NCBI RefSeq assembly: GCF_022965805.1
Contig: NC_133105.1
Location: 31,686,447-31,750,446 of the forward strand
From: Primulina eburnea
Lineage: Eukaryota > Streptophyta > Magnoliopsida > Lamiales > Gesneriaceae
DNA length: 64,000 nucleotides
Direction: 5' to 3'
Part shown: one piece after another, positions 47,023-56,503 of the stretch
Layout: every line of letters begins with the position of its first letter
Position numbering within the stretch: position 1 is the stretch's first letter
Position numbers and translations under genes: made by a program
Notes under the pieces: model-generated
What the model was told of the DNA's origin: nothing
Databases searched by the model: none
The model's input: only the letters and a program-made list of their open reading frames with translations

Positions 47023-48480
47023 TCTTGTGGAAACAATCTACAGTGGCCCTATACTTGGTCAACATGTCTATGCCAACTATACAGTCAAAATCAGCTAAAC
47101 CAAGTACTACACAATCAAGATCAATCTCATGCCCCTCAAACTGAAGCATACAGTGTCTAACAGTAGTCACAGATATCAAACCACTTCCCAACGGAGAAGC
47201 TATAGACACTACTGTCGACAACGACTCAACAGGCAATGCATGTCTCAATGCAAAATGTTCAGAGATGAATGTATGAGATGCACTTATGTCAATCAACACA
47301 TATGCAGGATAACCGCAAAGAAAACAGCTACCTGCAATGACGTCATCTGGCGCCTCCTGCGCCTGCTCCTCGGTCAGGGCAAAAACACGTGCCTGCTGTC
47401 TGGGAGGCTGACTCACAGTCTGACTACCTCCTGGTCTCTGCTGGGTCTGTGTGGAGGGTGGCTGAAAGGAGTGCACAGAGGATGCCTGTCTCTCCATCTG
47501 TGGCGCTGGTGCTAATGATCCTGTGCTCTGGAATCGTTGTGCACCTCTCTGGGGACAAACTCTGGCGAAGTGTCCCTGTTGCCTACAGATGTTGCAGCGT
47601 CCCAGAACTCCTTGACACTGCTCCGTCGCATGTCGCCCTCCGCACGAACCACAGTATGCGCCATTATACTCTGACCCCTGACCTCTCTGTCGAGATCCAC
47701 TCGAACTCGATGAACTACTCCCAGATTTCTTAAACTGTTTGCCTCTTAGCCTTCAGAAAATCCTTCTTGCCACTACCACTAGCTCCACTGTCAAAACGAG
47801 GAGGAGGTGGTGGAAACTGTACGGTCGTGGACTGTGGCGGTCTCTGCCCCTGAACACCGTAGGAAGCCCCTCGCTGCCTGATCAAGCCAGCCTCGGCTCC
47901 CTTCGCTCGGTTCAATGCCTCTGAAAAAGTACTAGGCCGGCCCGTGTTCACCAGGGTAAAGACATCGGGATTCAGCCTGTTGATGAACTCATCGGCCACT
48001 GCCTCGTCGTTCCCGGCCACATGCGGTGCAAATCGTAGCAATGCAGAAAATTTCGCAACATACTCCTCGATGTTCCACTGTCCCTGTCTCATATTCGCAA
48101 ATTCAGCCCCTTTATCTTTTCAGTAGGAGACGGGAAAGAAGCGCTGATAGAACTCATCTTTGAAGACTTTCCACGTAATATCAATGCCTCGGTGCTCCAA
48201 GGCTCTCTTCGTCGTCAACCACCAGCTCTTGGCAACCTCTTGCATCTGATGCCCTATCAGCTTCACACGTCGTTCGTCAGTGTAAGCCAAAGACTCAAAC
48301 AACATCTCGATATCATCGAGCCAACTCTCGCACTCTACTGCACTCTCTGTGCCCTTCAGGGTAGGCGGATGGAAAGACTGAAATCTCTTCAATAAGGTCT
48401 CCATCGGCGTAGAGGTAACATCCATCTGTACACCGGACGTGCTATCCCTGCTCTGGCTGTGGCACTCGTCTAGGCGGCAT
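47003..48480 (-). pseudogene. gag: Gypsy-2 gag and protease, several breaks
   Basis: The probable start is ATG at 48480 (MPPRRVPQP), with a frameshift before 48425. The capsid-like region follows (ETLLKRFQSFHPPTLKG, then EYVAKFSALLRFAPH) with an in-frame TGA at 48120-48122. A 1-bp insertion near 47738 precedes two zinc knuckles (CGSCGGRHATEQC and CNICRQQGHFARVC). The protease follows, but its active-site motif is DISASHTF where DTGASHSF is expected. The Asp remains but the Thr and Gly next to it are lost, so activity is doubtful. The frame ends at 47003-47005 by a 1-bp insertion. Confidence 0.82.
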
Positions 48481-48720
48481 AAATCTGATCATAACACTGA
48501 TTAGTACACAATCAATATCATCTGTCTTAGCCCTCCTCTGATCATAGACTCTGATCGAGAATCGGTTCTGATTCAGGCTTGAAATGCTGTAAATCAATTC
48601 AGATAATACAACACAACATATAATAGGGAAAGCAATAAATCATGCTAGCATCTCAAAAGCAAGGAAGATGACTCGATCTACCCCGCTCATTCTATTCTAT
48701 CTCAGTCTACAGAACCTACT
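48481..48720 (-). other. Gypsy-2 5' leader
   Basis: A region between the primer site and the gag start with no recognisable coding content. Confidence 0.6.
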
Positions 48721-48732
48721 GCTCTGATACCA
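48721..48732 (-). promoter_or_regulatory. tRNA-iMet primer binding site of gypsy-2
   Basis: The minus strand reads TGGTATCAGAGC, five bases after the 5' LTR end. This fixes the right LTR as the 5' LTR. Confidence 0.9.
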
Positions 48733-48737
48733 CCTGT

Positions 48738-50544
48738 TGTGGGGACCCGGGCTCTAACTCTATTCGTTTGGGATTTAATTGGATCTTTGTTCGAAAATGT
48801 GGGTCAAAATTTTGCTTTTAACTTTAATTCAAATGTATTAATTAAAGCATAACATATCTCGATAGAAATTAAACAACGTAATGTACATACAAGTCTGTTC
48901 GTACAAACATTCACTAGTGTTCAAATGACAACTACAAACATAAGTAGTACAAGTTTCATAAGGAACCACTAGTAATCTGCAATGCCCGAGATCTCCACGC
49001 TATCATCATCTCTCATCTAGCTCGTGACCCCGATCTTGCCCACCTGTTGCCATGCACACATACAGACACGACAACAGCTGGATAACTCCGGTGAGAACAT
49101 ATCCCAGTATAAAACATGGATGCATGCAATGTAATAAATCATGTACAAATGCATAACATAAATCAAGTAACATGAATATAAATCTAAACATGTAGTAGAA
49201 TACAAATCTGTATTCAACATTCAAATCTTGACTCGACTCTTTTCTAATCTAGGGATCCCGGTTTGAATAAGACGGTCTGTTACCTACCCAACCACTCGGG
49301 GCAACGGTACGTCTTATTCCTAGACTTCGGTCAACTCTGTATCGAGGGTCTACACATATAGCAAATCTGCTCCTATGCGTCGATACACCGAAACGTCTAG
49401 TTTTGGCAAGTCTGCCAATCTCTCCTATCTCAGGACTCGAATATAAATCAATAAACAGGACATTACATAATCAAATGTAATAACAATCTAGTATGTGATT
49501 TGGGGAAACTCGTATCAAATCTGAATCGAGTTGTGCAATCCCGTGACCACATGAATTATACCTTTCTTGTCGCACTATCTGTGTCGTAGTCGAAGTCTTG
49601 AGTTCACAATAACCACTACCAATCTGAAATGGCATAACCAATGTGTACTCTATCAATATACATCTCAAGCAACTCAATATCCAAAACTGAAATCGGTTTC
49701 AATACAATTTGACGGCGTAACTGGCGTGATTTCTTAATACCGATAACTCAACAATATCATACTCAATTACCAACAACTCGTACTATCATCAAAACATTAA
49801 CATATATTCTGAAATCTGTATATCTTTGGTCTACCATATGCTGAAAATTCAAGAACATCTATACGGTATCCGATATTCCATCCGATTGCATTTCTATAAT
49901 ACTCAATATACTAAAAACACATATTTCTAACAAAATCATAACTTCTCCAACATATAAATTTCGAAACATGCTGGAACATAACAAAACTTACATCCTTAGC
50001 TAGCTCTTGTTGCAAGGATCACAAATCTTACCTCGGAACACAAATCGGATGGCTAAATCGCGCACAATCACAACTTTAAGATCAAAAGGAATGAAAACTC
50101 TCCCTTGCAAGCTCTCGGTTCTGAGGTTTCTGAATAAGGATGATGAGTCATGTTACAAACATATATATATCATGCCAAGTGTCAAGACAAGAAACAAAGG
50201 TGGCACTTCGCATGCAGCACCGCGGGTGCGGTGACTCAAGAGCGCGGGTGTGCTGTGCTCACGGCAAATTCATTTTAAAGTGTAACACTTAGACCGCGGG
50301 TGCGGTCCTTGCATGACCGCGGGTGTGGTCTCACACCGCGGGTGCGGTCGTGCTAACATCGCGGGTACGGTGTCTGTTCGCACAATTCACTAATTTCTTC
50401 TCAATGTACCGCGGGTGCTGTATCTCTAACACCGCGGGTGCGGTGTGGCTTCGGCCCAAACCTCACAATTTCAATTTAAATGTCAAGCATTCTCCAACTT
50501 GTGAATCTCACATCCATAACTGCTGATAATTCTCGAGCCTTACA
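48738..50544 (-). mobile_element. Gypsy-2 5' LTR (1,807 bp)
   Basis: Nearly identical to 42049-43853. Three or four of the differences are C-to-T type changes inside the GC-rich palindromes (for example GGGTGCGG to GGGTGTGG near 50325). This fits deamination of methylated cytosine after insertion. A TATA-like run lies at about 50160-50171 on the minus strand. Confidence 0.92.
50219..50444 (-). repeat. ACCGCGGGTGCGGT palindromes, gypsy-2 5' LTR U3
   Basis: Same cluster as 43528-43753, slightly more decayed. It ends roughly 50 bp upstream of the TATA-like run in the element's orientation. Confidence 0.9.
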
Positions 50545-53500
50545 GGCGAGACTCCCGATGTTGCTGAGGATTGGTTAGAGCGCATGGAGAGTTGTTTCCG
50601 TGCATTCCAATGCACCGAAGAGCAGCAGATGGAGACCCTTGGTTTTCTTCTCGAGGGCCGTGCGCGCAAGTGGTGGCGATCGACTTCTGCGCCAATAGTC
50701 CAGGCTCAGGGTAGGGTGACTTGGGCCGAATTCCGTGCAGCTTTCATGCAGCTATATTTTCCTCCAGCCCTTCGCCAGTCAAAGACGATTGAACTTCTGA
50801 ATCTTAAGCAGGGTAGTATGTCTGTTGATACATATCAGCAGAAGTTCTTCGAGTTGTTACCCTTTGCTCCTCATATTAGTGGCAGTTCTGAGGCCAAGTA
50901 TGACCATTTCCTTCAGGGTCTTAACCAGGAGATCTTTGATCGAGTCACTGTCTGCGATAATCCTACTTCTTATGATGGGTTAGTGAACCGGTGTCGTCAG
51001 GCAGAGATCAGTCTCCAGCGTGGTAGGTCTATTCTTTCTTCTAAACCTCCGAATACTTTGAGCCCTCGATCTCAGTCTTTCAAGAAGTCAGGTTCTTCTT
51101 CTTCTGGATCTGGATCTCGATCTAGCGGTGTTTTTCGCTTTGGTAAGAAGAAGGTTTCTTGTGTGCATTGTGGAAAGAACCATCCATCGGAGCAGTGCCG
51201 ATCAGCCGCGGGAGCTTGTTTTCAGTGCGGAGAGATGGGTCATCTTAAGAAGAATTGTCCTCAGTTGCGAGGTGGAGCAGGAGCTGGTTCCGGATCTCAG
51301 ACGACTGTTCAGCAGAGGATGCAGGGTCAGGCAATGGGTAGTTCAAACCTTCGACCTCTTGCCCAAGGTCAGGTATTTGCGCTGAACCAGGATCAGGCTG
51401 CAGATGAGACAGGGAGAGTCATAGCAGGTACTTTTTGTTTATGCGGTATTCCTGCTTTTGTTCTTATTGATACCGGAGCATCACATTCATTCATTTCTGC
51501 ACGATTTGTTAAGCGTCATAAGTTACCGTATGTTTCTCTAGACGTCATTCTTTCCGTTTTTACTCCGATGGGTCATTCGGTGTTAGCAAAGTGTCTAGTA
51601 ATGGGTTGTCCTTTAGATTTTGAGGGTAACGAGTTGACTGCGAATCTTATGATCCTAGAGATGGAAGATTTTGATTGTATTCTGGGTATAGACCTGTTGA
51701 CTATCTACCGAGCTACTGTGGATTGTTACCAGAAGCTTGTTCAGTTTCGTACGACTTAGAGCTCTAGTTGGTTTTTCTATGGTGAGGGAGCGCGACCTCC
51801 GATGCCAGTGGTATCTGCTCTGAAAGCCTGTCGTGCTTTAGAGTCGGGCGGGGAAGGCTACCTCATCTATGCGATTGATTCATCCACAAGTAGTGTTGGT
51901 ACAGATGATATTCCAGTGGTTTGTGAGTTTCCTGATGTTTTCGCAGATGAGATTCCTGGTTTTCCTCCGATTAGAGAGGTGGAATTTGGCATCGAGTTAA
52001 TGCCAGGGACTACACCGATTTCTCGTGCCCCCTATCGTCTTGCTCCGTCAGAGATGAGGGAATTGAAGCAGCAATTGCAGGATCTTCTTGATAAAGGTTA
52101 TATTCGTCCGAGTGTTTCACCTTGGGGAGCTACAGTCTTGTTTGTCAAGAAAAAGGATGGATCGATGCGATTGTGTATTGATTATCGCCAGCTGAATCGT
52201 GTGACGATCAAAAACAAGTATTCATTACCTCGTATTGATGACTTGTTCGATCAGCTTAAGGGTACCTCTGTTTACTCCAAGATTGACTTGCGATCGGGTT
52301 ATCATCAGATGAGAGTCAGAGATGATGATATTTCCAAGACTGCATTTCGTACTCGATATGGGCATTACGAGTTTCTAGTTATGCCATTCGGATTGACAAA
52401 TGCGCCAGCGGTGTTCATGGATCTGATGAACCGAGTCTTTCGGGATTTTCTAGATCAGTTTGTTGTGGTTTTCATCGACGATATCTTGATTTATTCTCAC
52501 AGTGTGGAAGAGCATACTCATCACTTGAGGATGGTGTTGCAGATTCTTCGCGAGAAGCAATTGTATGCTAAGCTGAGTAAGTGCGAGTTCTGGATTAATC
52601 GTGTAGTATTCCTTGGTCATGTGATTTCCAAGGAAGGAGTTTCTTTGGATCCTAGCAAGATTGAGGCAGTGCTGAATTGGTCACGTCCGACGACAGTGGC
52701 CGAAATCCGTAGTTTTCTAGGTCTGGCAGGGTATTATCGTCGCTTCATCGTGAATTTCTCTCAGGTAGCTAGACCATTGACGCAGCTTACTCGGAAGGAT
52801 GTTCCATTTGAGTGGTCATCTGAGTGCGAAGATAGTTTCAGAGAGCTTCGTCGACTTCTGACTTCTGCACCTGTTTTGGCGTTACCGTCAGGATCTAATG
52901 GTTTCCGTGTTTACACCGATGCCTCCTTTCAAGGCTTAGGGTGTGTGTTGACGCAGAATGGTCATGTGATCGCTTATGCTTCCAGACAGTTAAATTCTCA
53001 CGAGGAGAAGTATCCTATTCATGATCTAGAATTAGCAGCTATTGTGTTTGCGCTGAAGATCTAGGCGTCATTATTTGTACGGTGTTCAGTTTGAAATCTT
53101 TACTGACCATAAGAGTCTTAAGTATTTGTTAACTCAGGCTGAGTTGAACATGAGACAACGTCGTTGGATGGATCTACTTAAGGATTATGACTGTGTGATC
53201 AAGTACCATCCAGGTTCTGCAAATCTCACAGCCGATGCTCTTAGTCGCAAGGTGAGAGCCTCTGCACTTCAGACCAATGCTATGTCTAGTGCTGTCCAGG
53301 ATTGTTGTTCGTTGGGGTTTAAGTTCAAACATCGGAAAGGTATGGAGAGCATTCGTGTTGCTACCATTTTATCTGAGCCAACTTTGTTCACTCGGATTCG
53401 AGATGCTCAGATGTCTGATCTCAAGACTCAGAGATTAGCTCGGTTAGTTGATGGAGATAGCAATTTCCATTATCAGTCTAATGGTCTTCTGTGTTTGTCT

Positions 53501-54948
53501 AACCGGGTTGTAGTACCAGAGGATGATACTTTGAGGGAAGAGATCTTGTCTCAGGCTCATCGAAGCAAGTTGAGTGTTCATCCGGGAAGCAATAAGATGT
53601 ATAAAGATTTGAGGACACGATTTTGGTGGAAAGGGATGAAGCGCAGCATTTATCAGTTTGTCTCCAAGTGTCTAGTTTGTCAGCAGGTTAAGGCAGAGCA
53701 CCGTCGACCGGGAGGATTATTGTTGAACTTACCTATTCCTGAATGGAAGTGGGAGCATATCACGATGGACTTCATTACTCACTTGCCATTGTCTTCGAGG
53801 AACAGTGATGCTATTTGGGTAGTGGTGGATCAACTCACCAAGTCTGCTCATTTTCTGCCATATAACCGTGATTTCACTTTCGATCGTATGGCTCGATTGT
53901 ATATTCAAGAGATTGTACGTTTGCATGGAGTGCCAGTCAGTATTGTTAGTGACAGAGATCCTCGTTTTACCTCACGATTTTGGGGTAGTTTCCAGTCAGC
54001 ATTGGGTACTTCAATAAGTTTGAGTACTGCTTATCATCCAGAGACTGACGGTCAGTCAGAGAGGACTATCCGTACACTTGAGGATATGTTGCGAGCTTGT
54101 GTTATGGATTTCGGAACCGCTTGGCAGGATCATTTGCCTTTGATTGAGTTCGCGTACAACAACAGCTATCATCGTAGTATTGGTATGGCACCATTTGAGG
54201 CGTTGTATGGACGACGTTGTCGTACTCCGTTATTCTGGGACGAAGTTGGGGAACGACATGTTGAGGGACCAGAGTTAGTCCAGCAGGCTATTGATAAGGT
54301 TGCAGTAATCAAGAAGCGGATTAAGACTGCTCAGGATCGACAGGCTAGTTATGCGAATATCAAGCGTCGACCTCTTCAATTTCAGCCAGGTGAGAAAGTG
54401 TTTCTCCGAGTTTCGCCTTTTCGCAGGATTTTGAGATTTGGTCTCAAGGGTAAGCTGTCTCCGAGATTTATTGGTCCATTTGAAATATTGGAAAGCGTGG
54501 GAGATTTGGCTTACAGACTTGCATTGCCGCCGTACCTATCAAGTATTCATGATGTGTTCCACGTATCTTTGTTGAGACGATATGTAGCAGATGAGTCTCA
54601 CATCTTACATCCCTCTGAAGTTCAACTTGATTCGGATTTGTCTTACGTGGAACGACTAGTTCGGATTCTCGATCAAAGACAAGGTGTTGCGGAATAAGAT
54701 CATTCCTCTTGTCTTAATTCAGTGGCAGCGCAGAGGCACTGAAGAAGCCACTTGGGAGTTAGAGAGCCGTATGCGTTCAGAGCATCCAGAGCTCTTTTGA
54801 GTTGTACTGTAGTTGTACTATAGATGTATGTGTGTTTTTCCGTTGTAAACCAAACATCGGTTGTATTCAACAGTATTTTAGCTGTTTTTCGATGCTGTGA
54901 TTTCGTTTCGTTCTTCTTCTAGCCTGATTTCGAGGACGAAATTTTTTT

Positions 54949-54961
54949 AAGTGGGGGAGAA
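54949..54961 (+). promoter_or_regulatory. Polypurine tract of gypsy-1
   Basis: AAGTGGGGGAGAA lies directly against the 3' LTR start at 54962, after the GATTTCGAGGACGAAAT block typical of chromoviruses. Confidence 0.9.
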
Positions 54962-56498
54962 TGTAGTAGCCCGAATCCTATTTATTTAAATAAACATGAT
55001 TAAGTATCTTTAATTAAGTAAATCATGTGTAATTTGGCTTTAGAGTTCGTGTGAGTAAGCCGAGGTGTAGCTAGAAGGGAAGAGCAGCCCGGGAAGGGAA
55101 GAACAGCCCGGGAAGGGAAGATCAGCCCGGGAAGGGAAGAACAGCCCGAGAAGGGAAGATCAGCCCGGGAAGGGAAGATCAGCCCGGGAATAGTATTTGG
55201 TTGACACGCCTGCCGGACAGGTGTCAAGTGCATGGTAATTGTTGGACACGTTCATGCATGTAAGGTGAGGTGTCTTTGTGCATGCTGCCTAGCGACAGAT
55301 GTCCGGATGCATGGGATTTGGTTGACACGTTCATGCAGACTGAGGTCTATAAATAGGCCATGGGATTTCTCATTGTGGAGGGGGTACTGTGTGTTTAAAT
55401 GCAAGTTTTAGCTCTCTAGAGCAGCCCAGAAAGGGAAGAGCAGCCCGGGAAGGGAAGATCAGCCCGGGAAGGGAAGAGCAGCCAGGAAGGGAAGATCAGC
55501 CCGGGAAGGGAAGAGCAACCAGAAAGGGAAGAGCAGCCCGGGAAGGGAAGATCAGCCCGGGAAGGGAAGAGCAGCCCGGGACAGAGCAGCCGGGCATAGC
55601 CGACAGGTCCGAGAAGGTCAGTCAGGGAGCTCAATATTGTCAGGGCTGACGACGGACTAGATCCGATTGATAGGATTTCCTGTGGACTAGGATTGCTTTA
55701 CTAGAGGTACGAAAGTACTATCCGAGATATCCTGGTCGAGTATACATTCTTATATGTGTTGCATGATTATTTGCTGCATTGATATATGTCATATGATGCA
55801 TGCTATTATGTCACGCTTATTGCTGCATGTTACATTTCATCTTGAGCCGTATCTCTTTCGAGATAGCCTTTATTGTTGAGCTGTATCTCTTTCGAGATAA
55901 GCTATATCTTGTGGGGCCGCTCAGCCCTGTCTTGTGGACGCATGGACACCGAGAGTACACAGTGGCCGACGGGTCCGGAGGGCTTCGGTGATCCGGGACA
56001 TTTTAGGTCCACGTCTGATCTTGTAGTGGATGCAGTGACCCAGAGGAGTACCGCGCGGCACTATCCACTTGGTGCCTCTAGACTGAGCATATTGAGATCT
56101 TTTGTGACTCCCGTTTCTTGACTACCCTGGTATCATATCATAGCATGTGCATTTCATATAGGCTTGTATACTCATGCTTTTGTACTGGGCGTTCTTATCG
56201 CTCACGTCCTCGGTTTTGTTTATCTTGGACACCCCATTCCCACGGGGCAGGCCTCAGGTTGGATGGCTCAGGAGGAGGATGATGAGGACGTTGAGTAGCC
56301 GGTTGGTTTAGTTCTTCAGTACTGTTTGTTTCGATATGGTTGTACCACATATTTTTATTCTGAGTTATTCTGGACTTCATTTGGGTTGTATATCTATCGT
56401 TTGTTGACCATTTCCGCAATTATCTATGATTGTTATTAATTTAGTTAATTGCATGCTTAACTCTTGATTAGTAGGTGATTCTGGAACGGGTCACTACA
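54962..56498 (+). mobile_element. Gypsy-1 3' LTR (1,537 bp)
   Basis: Matches the 5' LTR and contains about three more ~19-bp units in its first repeat block (55071-55197). TATA box at 55348-55355. Second repeat block at 55420-55580. Confidence 0.9.
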
Positions 56499-56503
56499 TT
56501 TTT

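Larger units (their letters stand above)
42049..50544 (-). mobile_element. Gypsy-2: full-length Ty3/gypsy element nested in gypsy-1 gag
   Basis: An 8,496-bp minus-strand element. Its 3' LTR is 42049-43853 and its 5' LTR is 48738-50544. The target duplication GGCGA is at 42044-42048 and 50545-50549. The primer site is 48721-48732 and the polypurine tract is 43854-43866. The two LTRs differ by about nine substitutions and two single-base indels in 1.8 kb by my reading. It is therefore young, and younger than gypsy-1. Confidence 0.93.
41882..54800 (+). pseudogene. gag-pol: Gypsy-1 gag-pol polyprotein, interrupted by gypsy-2 and three small lesions
   Basis: Gag starts at 41882 (MADHLGDESS). It is split after 42048 by gypsy-2 and resumes at 50550 in the same frame. 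Gag has two zinc knuckles (CVHCGKNHPSEQC and CFQCGEMGHLKKNC, the latter at 51217-51258). The protease motif DTGASHSF starts at 51469. RT shows the FIDD active site at 52471-52482. RNase H follows ([18 protein letters not shown]). Integrase has an HHCC finger and the catalytic D (MDFITHL), D (SDRDPRF) and E (GQSERT), all present. A GPF motif and a chromodomain-like tail (EEATWELESRM) end it. Small breaks: an in-frame TAG at 51757-51759 between protease and RT, a 1-bp insertion near 53063 that makes a stop before the RNase H catalytic region ends, and a 1-bp deletion near 54677 before the chromodomain. All catalytic residues I can find are intact. Confidence 0.88.
40303..56498 (+). mobile_element. 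Gypsy-1: full-length Ty3/gypsy chromovirus-type element with nested gypsy-2
   Basis: A complete element with 5' LTR 40303-41783, primer site 41788-41800, gag-pol from 41882 to 54800, polypurine tract 54949-54961 and 3' LTR 54962-56498. The target duplication TTTTT is at 40298-40302 and 56499-56503. Removing both restores the array sequence TTGTTGTTTTTTACTACTTG. Without the nested element it is about 7.7 kb. Domain order is gag, protease, RT, RNase H, integrase, then a chromodomain-like C-terminus, as in plant chromoviruses. Confidence 0.92.

Noticed and set aside
55389..55649. 86-codon ORF rich in Gly, Arg, Glu and Gln
   Set aside because: It is a translation of the tandem ~19-bp LTR repeats in gypsy-1 and has no independent support.
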